Assembly (NCBI RefSeq): GCF_004151245.1
Contig: NZ_JUIW01000004.1
Coordinates: forward strand, 186,001 to 250,000
Direction of reading: 5' to 3'
DNA from: Flavobacterium beibuense
Lineage (GTDB): Bacteria > Bacteroidota > Bacteroidia > Flavobacteriales > Flavobacteriaceae
Length of the DNA stretch: 64,000 bases
Within the stretch, counting starts at the first letter, position 1; every line of letters starts with the position of its first letter. The position numbers were made by a program, and so were the translations under genes. Shown here in pieces: positions 1 through 7,826 of this stretch. The notes under the pieces were generated by a model. That model was not told the DNA's origin. It ran no database searches and saw only the letters and a program-made list of their open reading frames with translations.

Positions 1-860
1 ATTACATCATTCATATTAACCCCTAAGCTGGTATTATGGTTAGATACCTGGCCTTTAGAATACAATCCGCCATAAAAAGTATCCGAATTATATCCCATCG
101 AGAGGGTTAATGTCGCCTGGGTTAAAAAAGCCGTATTGTTCTCTCCGTCGTCGTTTATATAGGAAAACCCTGCTCCAAAAGAGCCTCCCGCCGAAATAAG
201 AAAACTTTTTGCGACGACCAGGTTATAATGATATCCCGGCGATAGTGCCACATCTATAAAATAAGCCTTACCTCCCAGTTGCGGTTCTTTTTTACCGTTT
301 AGCTCGGTATAATAATAACTCACAAAAGGCGTAAAACTGCCTGCGCTTTTTAATTGCTTTACATTTTGAAAAGCAACTGCCTTAAACGAAAAATTCTCGT
401 TAAAGACATAACCTGTACTTCCTCCTATTTTTAATGTTTTAAGCCCGGGCAAATAAACATCTTCAAATCCGTCGGCCTTGAGCGAAATACCTTTTTGATA
501 ATAAAAATCAAAATGCTGTATCCACTGACCCGGAAAAAAATTAAAGCCAAAAGAAGTCATTTTAGAATCCTTCCTGTCTTTGTTGTTGGCAAAAAACCTT
601 GGTGCCACACCAATGCTAAACGATATAAAATCATATTGTACCGAAACACCCAGTGTGGTTTTTTTATTAGGCTCAACATCAACCACCGTATTATCCTCTG
701 TATATTTAAGCGTAAAATCATTAGAGGTTTGGTGCATGTAAAGCTGTACCGAAAGCTTATCATCAAAGTATTGGATATAAGGATTACTAATGCTGTCCTG
801 TTGTGCAAAACAGCCTCCACATATAAAAAATAATCCTCCTATGTAACTTCTTACATCCAA
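1..860 (-). CDS. DUF4421 family outer-membrane-type protein, 3' end outside window
   Basis: An open frame runs leftward off the window edge, about 286 residues visible. It begins with a TTG at 858-860 that overlaps the last codons of hemF; a stop lies four codons upstream of that TTG and no in-frame ATG precedes the secretion signal. The N terminus is a short signal peptide (ICGGCFAQ cleavage region, residues 13-20), followed by YIQYFDDKLSVQLYMHQ-type residues and alternating aromatic strands typical of DUF4421 beta-barrel-like proteins of Bacteroidota. It is the last visible gene of the heme operon. Its function is unknown; outer membrane location is inferred. The TTG start is the weakest point. 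No initiation at the nearby out-of-frame ATG (TATATGTGG) is expected because that frame stops after 11 codons. Confidence 0.7.
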   Translation of the reverse strand, partial: MDVRSYIGGLFFICGGCFAQQDSISNPYIQYFDDKLSVQLYMHQTSNDFTLKYTEDNTVVDVEPNKKTTLGVSVQYDFISFSIGVAPRFFANNKDRKDSKMTSFGFNFFPGQWIQHFDFYYQKGISLKADGFEDVYLPGLKTLKIGGSTGYVFNENFSFKAVAFQNVKQLKSAGSFTPFVSYYYTELNGKKEPQLGGKAYFIDVALSPGYHYNLVVAKSFLISAGGSFGAGFSYINDDGENNTAFLTQATLTLSMGYNSDTFYGGLYSKGQVSNHNTSLGVNMNDV

Positions 861-1753
861 CTTACCGGTTTAGCTAATACTTTTATCAGTCTCTCCTCCT
901 CACTACCCTCTTCAGGATGGTGGTCGTACACCCACTGCACATGTGGCGGAAGACTCATAAGGATACTTTCCATCCTACCATTTGTCTTAAGCCCAAAAAG
1001 GGTTCCTTTATCATGTACAAGGTTAAACTCCACATAACGCCCACGGCGTATTTCCTGCCATGTCCTGTTCTCTTCTGTATATTCTATGTCTTTTCTTCTT
1101 TCTACAATTGGCACATAAGCCTCAAGGAAACTGTTACCCACTTCGGTTACAAAATCATACCAGTTTTCCATACTAAAGCTTTCTGTAGCTTTACAATGAT
1201 CAAAAAACAATCCGCCTATACCACGACCTTCGTTACGGTGTGCATTCCAAAAATACTCGTCGCACTGTTGCTTAAATTTAGTATAAAATTCCGGATTATG
1301 TTTATCACAAGCTGTTTTACAGGTTTGGTGAAAATGCCTGGCATCTTCCTCAAAAAGATAATAGGGCGTAAGATCCTGACCTCCTCCAAACCAACTGTTT
1401 ACCAGGTTACCTTCCTTATCATACATTTCAAAATACCTCCAGTTAGCATGTACTGTAGGGACAAACGGATTTTTAGGATGAATTACAAGACTAAGTCCGC
1501 AGGCAAAAAAATCTACATCGCCCACATTAAAGTAAGCCTGCATAGCCTTAGGTAACGGTCCGTGTACCGCAGAGATGTTTACCCCTCCTTTTTCAAATAC
1601 ATTACCGTTTTCTATAACACGTGTACGGCCGCCTCCACCTTCAGCACGTTCCCAAAGGTCCTCCCTGAATTTTGCTTTGCCATCTACTGTTTCCAGTTTA
1701 GATGTTATGGTATCCTGTAAATCCTGTATGTATTGGTAAAATTTATCTTTCAT
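851..1753 (-). CDS. hemF: Oxygen-dependent coproporphyrinogen III oxidase
   Basis: Converts coproporphyrinogen III to protoporphyrinogen IX by oxidative decarboxylation of two propionates, using O2, in the cytoplasm. The protein has 300 residues, the usual length. Family blocks are all present: GGGGRTRV (39-46), HANWRYFE (102-109), WFGGGQDLTPYY (121-132), HRNEGRGIGGLFFDH (about 172-186) and a C-terminal RRGRYVEFNLVHD block followed by LPPHVQW. It starts at ATG 1753 and overlaps the end of the GNAT gene by 11 bases, so it belongs to the leftward hemA operon. Choice of HemF rather than the radical-SAM HemN points to aerobic heme synthesis. Assignment is certain from the motifs. Confidence 0.97.
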   Translation of the reverse strand: MKDKFYQYIQDLQDTITSKLETVDGKAKFREDLWERAEGGGGRTRVIENGNVFEKGGVNISAVHGPLPKAMQAYFNVGDVDFFACGLSLVIHPKNPFVPTVHANWRYFEMYDKEGNLVNSWFGGGQDLTPYYLFEEDARHFHQTCKTACDKHNPEFYTKFKQQCDEYFWNAHRNEGRGIGGLFFDHCKATESFSMENWYDFVTEVGNSFLEAYVPIVERRKDIEYTEENRTWQEIRRGRYVEFNLVHDKGTLFGLKTNGRMESILMSLPPHVQWVYDHHPEEGSEEERLIKVLAKPVSWM

Positions 1754-2294
1754 TGTTGTTATAATCTGATTTTAATAAACCGTAGTAAATAATATCCTCC
1801 AGCTGGCCAAATCCGTTTCTAAACTCCTGTCTTAAAATACCTTCCTGTATAAAACCATTTTTTTCGGCTATTCGCTGGCTTCTTTTGTTTACCGGAGAAG
1901 TACATATAAAAACCTTATTCATTTCCAGCTCATTAAAACAAAAAGCAACGGCATCTGCCACTGCTTTAGAGGTTATGCCCTTGCCTTCATAGTCCATATC
2001 TATAAAATAGGCAAGCTCACATTTATGTACTTTCTCGTTTATGTTTTTTACAACTACATAGCCTATAAGCTCTGTAGTTTCTGTACTGCGCAGATAAAAA
2101 TAATATCCCTCCCTCTTCTTTTCGGTTTCTAAAGCTTCCGTTAAAAACTGTTCTGTTTTTTCTCTGTCTGAATTAGCAAATGCGGTAACAGGAAACGTTT
2201 TGCGTATATGCTCCCTGTTCCTGTCGATGAGCTTAAAAAACTCTTCCGGAAGGATCTTTGCTATACGGTCGGTTCTCCAGTTAGTAAATTCCAT
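1743..2294 (-). CDS. GNAT family N-acetyltransferase (RimJ/RimL type)
   Basis: A 183-residue acetyltransferase of the RimJ/RimL subgroup. The acetyl-CoA binding motif A region is visible as YEGKGITSKAVADAV (about residues 105-119), followed by the TSPVNKRSQRIAEKNGF segment that typically closes this fold. It is expected to transfer acetyl from acetyl-CoA to an amino group, either a protein N terminus or a small molecule; the substrate cannot be told. It lies between the small unknown gene (gap 2 bases) and hemF (overlap 11 bases), so it is co-transcribed with heme genes, although no role in heme synthesis is known for it. Confidence 0.85.
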   Translation of the reverse strand: MEFTNWRTDRIAKILPEEFFKLIDRNREHIRKTFPVTAFANSDREKTEQFLTEALETEKKREGYYFYLRSTETTELIGYVVVKNINEKVHKCELAYFIDMDYEGKGITSKAVADAVAFCFNELEMNKVFICTSPVNKRSQRIAEKNGFIQEGILRQEFRNGFGQLEDIIYYGLLKSDYNNNER

Positions 2295-2296
2295 TG

Positions 2297-2668
2297 CTAT
2301 TGTTTTAATCGGGCTATTTTATTGGTTATATCAAAAGAGAACATTTTGCTCCCCGTTTGTATAAAACTATATAAAGATACCGCTTTTGGTTTCAGGTTTT
2401 CAAATTCCTGCTTTTGGCTAAGTCCTGCCATAAAATCAGCAAAGAGTTCAATATTAGCCCAGTCCAGCCCTGTATCTTTAAGATAATTGTTAAGCTCATC
2501 GGGAGTTATGCCTTTTAGTTTTTCAAGTGACAAGCCAATTCCCGAAAGTTCCTCATCGGCAGTGGTATCACTCCATCCATCAGGCACAAAAACCAGGGAT
2601 ATCAGCTTTTTGAGCTGATTGTTTATCCTCTCGTTTTCTTCATCCCTTAAACCTAAACTTAACGGCAT
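2297..2668 (-). CDS. Small conserved-looking protein of unknown function in the heme operon
   Basis: About 123 residues from ATG 2668; a TTG at 2689 would add seven residues but lies inside an inverted repeat, so the ATG is preferred. The protein is soluble with no signal peptide or membrane segment, rather acidic, and mostly predicted helical. It has a central stretch GITPDELNNYLKDTGLDWAN that looks like a short helix-turn-helix-like helical pair, but I cannot place it in a family. It sits between hemE (through a 15-bp inverted repeat) and the GNAT gene, on the same strand. Codon use looks like that of its neighbours. No function is assigned. Confidence 0.7.
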   Translation of the reverse strand: MPLSLGLRDEENERINNQLKKLISLVFVPDGWSDTTADEELSGIGLSLEKLKGITPDELNNYLKDTGLDWANIELFADFMAGLSQKQEFENLKPKAVSLYSFIQTGSKMFSFDITNKIARLKQ

Positions 2669-2686
2669 ACTCTCAGTTATATCTCT

Positions 2687-2727
2687 CAATCTGCAGTTGC
2701 ATACAATATGTCTGCAACTGCAGATTG
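2687..2727. repeat. Perfect 15-bp inverted repeat between hemE and the small unknown gene
   Basis: The arms CAATCTGCAGTTGCA (2687-2701) and TGCAACTGCAGATTG (2713-2727) are exact reverse complements with an 11-base spacer. No T-run follows on the leftward strand, so it is not a standard intrinsic terminator. In the hemE transcript it would fold into a strong hairpin just after the hemE stop (2735). It could stabilise or process the message, or act as a protein-binding palindrome; the sequence alone does not decide. Confidence 0.85.
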
Positions 2728-2734
2728 TAAACTA

Positions 2735-3760
2735 TTATTTATATTCTTTAACTGCTTCTATAAATGCTTTTGCATGGTCTACCGGGATGTTTGGTAATAT
2801 ACCATGCCCCAGGTTAACTATATAGTTGTCCTTACCAAATTCATCAATCATCTGGTGTACCATTTTCTTGATAGTTGGTATAGGTGATAATAATCTTGAC
2901 GGATCAAAATTACCCTGAAGGGTTATCTTCCCTCCCGATAGGTAACGTGCATTACGTGCCGAACAGGTCCAGTCTACCCCAAGGGCAGATGCCTTACTTT
3001 GTGCCATATCATTAAGGGCAAACCAACATCCTTTACCAAACACGATAACGTGAGTTTCCGGAGCCAGTGCCTCAACAATCTGGTTAATGTATTTCCATGA
3101 GAACTCCTGATAGTCTACGGGAGAAAGCATCCCTCCCCAACTGTCAAAAACCTGTACCGCATTAACACCTGCCTTTACCTTTTCCTTAAGGTAGGCAATG
3201 GTAGTATCGGTTATTTTCTGTAATAAGGCATGGGCAGCTTCCGGTTGTGAAAAACAAAATCCTTTTGCCGTATCAAAGCTTTTTGAACCTTTGCCTTCTA
3301 CCGCATAACAGAATATTGTCCATGGCGAACCGGCAAAACCTATAAGCGGCACCTCGTCATTAAGCATTTCCTTAGTAAGCTTAATGGCATCCATTACATA
3401 ACCTAATGACTCATGAATGTCCGGTATACGAACCTGTTCCACATCCTGTGCAGTACGGATAGGGTTTGGCAAAAACGGCCCAACACTTTCCTTCATTAGC
3501 ACTTCAATACCCATAGCCTGCGGTACTACAAGAATATCCGAAAATAAAATTGCAGCATCGGGCTTAACAATACGTATTGGCTGTACAGTAATTTCAGCAG
3601 CCAGTTCCGGTGTCTGGCATCGGGTAAAAAAGTCATATTTATCCCTTAATGCACGAAACTCAGGTAAGTATCTTCCTGCCTGACGCATCATCCATACGGG
3701 TGGCCTTTCTACTGTTTCGTTGCGTAGCGCTTTTAAAAATAGGTCGTTTTTTATGCTCAT
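2735..3760 (-). CDS. hemE: Uroporphyrinogen decarboxylase
   Basis: Removes four carboxyl groups from uroporphyrinogen III to give coproporphyrinogen III; cytoplasmic, cofactor-free. The protein has 341 residues, the normal length. Diagnostic blocks are [17 protein letters not shown] (19-35, including the catalytic Arg region), [19 protein letters not shown] (mid-protein), SWGGMLSP, and the C-terminal GHGILPNIP segment. It starts at ATG 3760, 28 bases after hemD, and is followed by a strong inverted repeat before the next gene. It acts directly upstream of HemF in the pathway encoded by this operon. Confidence 0.97.
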   Translation of the reverse strand: MSIKNDLFLKALRNETVERPPVWMMRQAGRYLPEFRALRDKYDFFTRCQTPELAAEITVQPIRIVKPDAAILFSDILVVPQAMGIEVLMKESVGPFLPNPIRTAQDVEQVRIPDIHESLGYVMDAIKLTKEMLNDEVPLIGFAGSPWTIFCYAVEGKGSKSFDTAKGFCFSQPEAAHALLQKITDTTIAYLKEKVKAGVNAVQVFDSWGGMLSPVDYQEFSWKYINQIVEALAPETHVIVFGKGCWFALNDMAQSKASALGVDWTCSARNARYLSGGKITLQGNFDPSRLLSPIPTIKKMVHQMIDEFGKDNYIVNLGHGILPNIPVDHAKAFIEAVKEYK

Positions 3761-3788
3761 ATCTCAATATTTGCTGCCACAAAGCGGC

Positions 3789-4457
3789 TTATTTCTCTTT
3801 ATAATAATTTATACACTGTATAATTACATTCTCTACCGTAGGGCGGTTTGCAATTACAATATTTTCTGTTATGCCTTCCAGTGCTTTTGCAGTGGTTGTC
3901 CCTATACAAAAACAAATGGCCTGGCCTATATCATTCTCTCTTAAATAGCTGTGCACTCCAGACGGACTGAAAAACAATACTCCGTTTGTTACTGCATTTA
4001 TTTTGTGTGGCGTTAAAGCTGTTTTGTATACCTCAATTTCCGTAAAGCCTATGCCCGCTTCCTTCATTGCCTGTGGCAAAGTATCCTGCCTTAAATTCCC
4101 CGAAAAGAAAGTAAAGCTCTCATTTGCATAACCCTTTTTAATGGCATTTGCCAGGTCTTCGGCATAATCGGCACAAACCTCAACCCTGTATCCGTTTTGT
4201 TTTACTACTTCGGCTGTTTTGGCTCCCACACAAAAAACAGGATTTTGTTTATACCCACTGCTTTTTTCATTAAGCAGAAAACTTTTAAAAGCGTTCTGGC
4301 TGGTAAATATCAGGTTTTGCGCTACCTCCATTTTAAAAGGCAGGCTAACGGTTGTTATAAAATCGGCCTCAAGCACACTAAATCCTGCATTAAGCAGGTA
4401 CTGCTTATGGTTTCCCTGCAGTTTTTTAGTTGATACTATTCGGATAACATTTTCCAA
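3789..4457 (-). CDS. hemD: Uroporphyrinogen-III synthase
   Basis: Closes hydroxymethylbilane to uroporphyrinogen III with inversion of ring D. HemD proteins diverge strongly, but this one shows family features of the Bacteroidota form: LIFTSQNAFKSFL (about 48-60), FCVGAKTAEVV, a central FTFFSGNLRQDTLP block and FFSPSGVHSYL plus CFCIGTTTA near the C terminus. Length 222 residues is close to the usual 240-250. The start is a TTG at 4457; no ATG or GTG lies in frame at a plausible position, and the gap to the ktrA stop is only 11 bases. Position between hemC-side genes and hemE supports the call. Confidence 0.9.
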   Translation of the reverse strand: MENVIRIVSTKKLQGNHKQYLLNAGFSVLEADFITTVSLPFKMEVAQNLIFTSQNAFKSFLLNEKSSGYKQNPVFCVGAKTAEVVKQNGYRVEVCADYAEDLANAIKKGYANESFTFFSGNLRQDTLPQAMKEAGIGFTEIEVYKTALTPHKINAVTNGVLFFSPSGVHSYLRENDIGQAICFCIGTTTAKALEGITENIVIANRPTVENVIIQCINYYKEK

Positions 4458-4468
4458 ACTTCCTGTTT

Positions 4469-5161
4469 TTACCTGCGGCTGCAGAATTTACCCACATCCT
4501 TATTAAGGCCGAATACCACCAATATATCTCCTTCTTCTATAACCGTGTTCTTATCAACAAATCCTTCGGCCTGATGTACATGATTAGTAGTACCTAAAAT
4601 AGTCTTGCGCTGTTTCTTTCTAAGTATGGTAATAACCCTAAGGTTAAACTTCTCCTGAAAGTTAAGCTCCTCAAGTGTCTTCCCTGCAAAATCAGGCACT
4701 GCTGTTAGCTCTGATATCGAATAGTTCTTATCAATATCAAAGTTATCCACTATACCTTTAAGGTTTATTTTTTTAGCAAGCCTGTCGGCAAAATCCTGCT
4801 CCGGGTGAATAATGGTTTCAATACCCATAGCATTAAGTACCGTATCGTGTATAGGTGAAAGCGAACGACCAATGATTTTGGCTTTAGACAGTTTTTTAAC
4901 CACTGCCGTGGCTATAATGGCTGCACCTTCGTTTTCCCCTATAGCAATTACTGCAATGTCGGCATCTTTAATAGGTAGTGCCTTATAAGCCTGTTCGTTA
5001 GTCGCATCCATACATATAGCGTGCGAAATTTTATCCTTAACGGTATTTACCTTGTCCATCTTATTATCAATCCCAATAACCTCATTTCCGGTTTCTGTCA
5101 GATTAACTGCCAGCGACATACCGAAATTCCCCAATCCAAAGATGATAATCTTCATACTCAT
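4469..5161 (-). CDS. ktrA: Potassium channel regulatory subunit, TrkA/KtrA family
   Basis: A 230-residue cytoplasmic gating subunit for K+ uptake. The N-terminal RCK domain carries the nucleotide-binding motif FGLGNFG (8-14) and a conserved acidic residue after the second strand (GIDNKMDKV); the C-terminal RCK_C domain covers roughly residues 140-225 and ends with EEGDILVVFG. A single RCK unit makes it KtrA-like rather than the duplicated E. coli TrkA. It lies 4 bases after the channel gene and 11 bases before hemD, so it is embedded in the heme operon. ATG 5161 and ATG 5155 are both usable; the former is given. Confidence 0.92.
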   Translation of the reverse strand: MSMKIIIFGLGNFGMSLAVNLTETGNEVIGIDNKMDKVNTVKDKISHAICMDATNEQAYKALPIKDADIAVIAIGENEGAAIIATAVVKKLSKAKIIGRSLSPIHDTVLNAMGIETIIHPEQDFADRLAKKINLKGIVDNFDIDKNYSISELTAVPDFAGKTLEELNFQEKFNLRVITILRKKQRKTILGTTNHVHQAEGFVDKNTVIEEGDILVVFGLNKDVGKFCSRR

Positions 5162-5165
5162 AACT

Positions 5166-6902
5166 TTAGTTTATTAAGATATTCTCTTCCGGATACTCAT
5201 AGCTTTGTGTATGAAGGCGCTTCATCATACCTATAAGAAGGTTGAGTAAACCTATCCTTCCGAAGAACATTACAAATATTAAAACATATTTACTGCCTAT
5301 ACTTAAACTCGCGGTGATACCCAGGCTAAGCCCTACGGTACTGAATGCCGAAAATGTTTCGAATGCGATTTGTATAAGCGTAAAGTCTTTTTCAAAAAAC
5401 AGTATCATTAATATACCCATGCCTATTACTATAAGTGATATGCATATAATGGCAAAGGCGCGCTTAACCGACTGGTTGTTTATTTTTCTTCCCCTAAGCT
5501 CTATATGCTCCTTACCTTTAGCTATGGAAATTATATTAAGTGTTGCCAGTGCAAAGGTACTTGTTTTAATACCACCTCCTGTAGATCCGGGTGAGGCACC
5601 TATCCACATTAAAAAGATAACAAACAGTATAGCCGGCATGGTTAGGTCGGCAAAATCAAAAGTATTGAAACCGGCAGTTCTTGCCGTAACCGAAGTAAAT
5701 GCCGCTGATGTAACCTTACCGAAGAAAGTATCTGTTTGAAACAAATGAGCGCTTTCGGCAAAAAAGAAAAACAACGTACCTCCCGTTAATAATATGGCTG
5801 TTGTTATTACCACAATTTTAGAGTTAAGGGTAATAACCCTCACCGTGGTATGCATCTTCCTGTTGAATACAATATTTAAGATAAATCGTTTAATGTACCT
5901 AAGGAAGTTGAAAACAATGTTGTATCCCAAACCTCCCAGAATAATAAGATGCATTATAATCCATTGGAACATATAAGCTCCCTGTAATGCCGTATCATTA
6001 AGTCCGCTGGAAAGCGTAGAGAATCCGGCATTACAAAACGCCGATATAGAGTGAAACACCGAAAAGAAAAACTTATGCTTTATTTCGGCTATATCGCTAA
6101 TGTAATAGTAAATAAAAGCGGCACCTACAATTTCTATACTTACGGTAAATACCACCACCCTCATGGCCAGTCGCATTACATCATGAAGTCCTTCACTCTC
6201 TACAAAGCTACTCACATTCATTCCCTCCCTAAAGGAAGAACCCTGTTTAAAAAAGTAGGCAAAAAATGAGGTAAAAGTAAGCATCCCTATACCGCCTAAC
6301 TGTATTAATACAAGTATTACCGTTTTACCCATAAAAGTAAAATCATGGGCTGTATCCAGCACCACAAGACCTGTAACACATACCGCACTAATAGAAGTAA
6401 ATAATGCATCGGTAAAACTGATACCCTGTGTAGTAGCATTAGGCAGCATAAGTAAAAATGCTCCTATAAGCCCCACTACCGCAAAACTCCCCACAAATAA
6501 AACAGTAGGGTTATAATATATGGCATATAACTTTCTAATCAGGTTGGTAAGCCTCAAAAAGAAGTAGATGATAAGGCCTGTATCCAGTATATAATTTACA
6601 TCATGAAGCCTGCCATACTCATCGCCGGTAATAAAGGCAAAAGATGCCATAATAAACGTTATTACCAGTACCAGTATGTTTGCCTTAAACATTTTACGCC
6701 TTCCCGGCCTGTAAGCATGCTTAATACGCAGTACATTAAATCCTATAAGGGCTATTATAAGCAGTGTAAGGTAAAGCGTTTTATGGTCCAGCCATGTGTT
6801 TATGACATTTTCATATCCAAAATCAAAAATCAGGAAGACAATTAGCAGGATGTCAATAAAGCCGTAAATTTTTGATAAAGTATATGCCAGGTTTCTAGCC
6901 AT
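5166..6902 (-). CDS. ktrB: Potassium uptake channel subunit, TrkH/KtrB family
   Basis: A 578-residue inner-membrane protein with the four-fold repeated M1-P-M2 design of K+ transporters. Selectivity-filter loops are visible: SAVCVTGLVVLDT, HSISAFCNAGFST, SVTARTAGFNTF and FSTVGLSLG. Extra hydrophobic helices precede the core (about residues 10-100), as often seen in Bacteroidota members. Partnered with the adjacent RCK protein, it should import K+ driven by ion gradients. Only 3 bases separate its start from the end of hemC and 4 bases from ktrA, so transcription must come from the hemA promoter or from inside hemC. Confidence 0.93.
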   Translation of the reverse strand: MARNLAYTLSKIYGFIDILLIVFLIFDFGYENVINTWLDHKTLYLTLLIIALIGFNVLRIKHAYRPGRRKMFKANILVLVITFIMASFAFITGDEYGRLHDVNYILDTGLIIYFFLRLTNLIRKLYAIYYNPTVLFVGSFAVVGLIGAFLLMLPNATTQGISFTDALFTSISAVCVTGLVVLDTAHDFTFMGKTVILVLIQLGGIGMLTFTSFFAYFFKQGSSFREGMNVSSFVESEGLHDVMRLAMRVVVFTVSIEIVGAAFIYYYISDIAEIKHKFFFSVFHSISAFCNAGFSTLSSGLNDTALQGAYMFQWIIMHLIILGGLGYNIVFNFLRYIKRFILNIVFNRKMHTTVRVITLNSKIVVITTAILLTGGTLFFFFAESAHLFQTDTFFGKVTSAAFTSVTARTAGFNTFDFADLTMPAILFVIFLMWIGASPGSTGGGIKTSTFALATLNIISIAKGKEHIELRGRKINNQSVKRAFAIICISLIVIGMGILMILFFEKDFTLIQIAFETFSAFSTVGLSLGITASLSIGSKYVLIFVMFFGRIGLLNLLIGMMKRLHTQSYEYPEENILIN

Positions 6903-6905
6903 TGC

Positions 6906-7826
6906 TTATTTTTTAAGTTTTTCGCGTATCTCCGCCATTAATTCCGTTCCTCCATTCGCAAGCACTTCTTCAGCACAGTCATTACCAAAGTTACTAAAGT
7001 CTCCCGACAACGGCATTGCCTTTTCAACATGAATTTTCTGCTTTCCGTCTATAGACAGCAATGTCCCTTCAAAGCGTATTTCATTGTCTATAAAAGTAGC
7101 AAGTGCACCAATAGGGGCCGTACAGCCTCCTTCCAGTTTCTTTAGGAACTGGCGTTCTATATGAGTAGCAATTTCTGTTTCTTTATGGTTTAATTTGGCA
7201 AGTGCCTCCCTGCAATGGCTGTCGTTTTCCATAGCTACCACAAGCATTGCTCCCTGTGCAGGTGCAGGAATCATCCAGTCCAATACCATGTGATTTTCCG
7301 GAAGCAGGTTTATACGCTCCAGTCCGGCACTTGCAAATACAGCACCGTTCCAGTCACTTTCACTAAGTTTTCTAAGCCTTGTATTTACATTACCCCTTAA
7401 ATCGGTTACGGAATGATGCGGATGCCTGTTAAGCCATTGTGCCTGCCTTCTAAGGCTGCCTGTAGCAATGGTTCCGGCGCCGTGTAAAAATTCAAGGTCT
7501 CCTTTATGCACCAGTATGTCGTGTACATTGGCACGCTCTAAAACCGCTGCCTGAACTATACCTTTTGGCAGGGCAGTAGGCACATCTTTCATAGAATGCA
7601 CAGCGATATCCACCTGTCCTTTTATCATTGCAACGTCAAGGGTCTTGGTAAATATTCCTGTTATTCCAAATTCGTAAAGGGGAATGTCCAGCACTACGTC
7701 ACCGTCTGATTTTACTGCCACAATTTCGGTAGCATATCCTAAATCTTCCAGCTTCTTTTGTACAGTATGAGCCTGCCAAAGGGCAAGCTCACTATCTCTT
7801 GTGCCTATTCTGATGGCTTTGTTCAT
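6906..7826 (-). CDS. hemC: Hydroxymethylbilane synthase (porphobilinogen deaminase)
   Basis: Joins four porphobilinogens into hydroxymethylbilane. The 306-residue length is typical. It shows GTRDSELALWQA (8-19), the HSMKDVPT block with catalytic Asp81, GSLRRQAQ (about 123-130) and the cofactor-attachment Cys235 in LEGGCTAPIGA. The ATG at 7826 overlaps the hemA stop in an ATGA arrangement (7823-7826), indicating translational coupling to hemA. The next gene on the strand is the K+ channel, not hemD, which is the unusual point of this operon. Confidence 0.98.
   Translation of the reverse strand: MNKAIRIGTRDSELALWQAHTVQKKLEDLGYATEIVAVKSDGDVVLDIPLYEFGITGIFTKTLDVAMIKGQVDIAVHSMKDVPTALPKGIVQAAVLERANVHDILVHKGDLEFLHGAGTIATGSLRRQAQWLNRHPHHSVTDLRGNVNTRLRKLSESDWNGAVFASAGLERINLLPENHMVLDWMIPAPAQGAMLVVAMENDSHCREALAKLNHKETEIATHIERQFLKKLEGGCTAPIGALATFIDNEIRFEGTLLSIDGKQKIHVEKAMPLSGDFSNFGNDCAEEVLANGGTELMAEIREKLKK

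Noticed and set aside
495..833. Rightward open frame of 112 codons and leftward frame 557-820
   Set aside because: Both are shadows of the DUF4421 frame, which alone runs to the window edge and has a signal peptide and family-like sequence.
917..1555. 212-codon rightward frame opposite hemF
   Set aside because: hemF is unambiguous on the other strand; the frame has no recognisable domain.
2687..2727. Intrinsic terminator after hemE
   Set aside because: The stem is strong but no T-run follows on the transcribed strand, and the next gene continues on the same strand.
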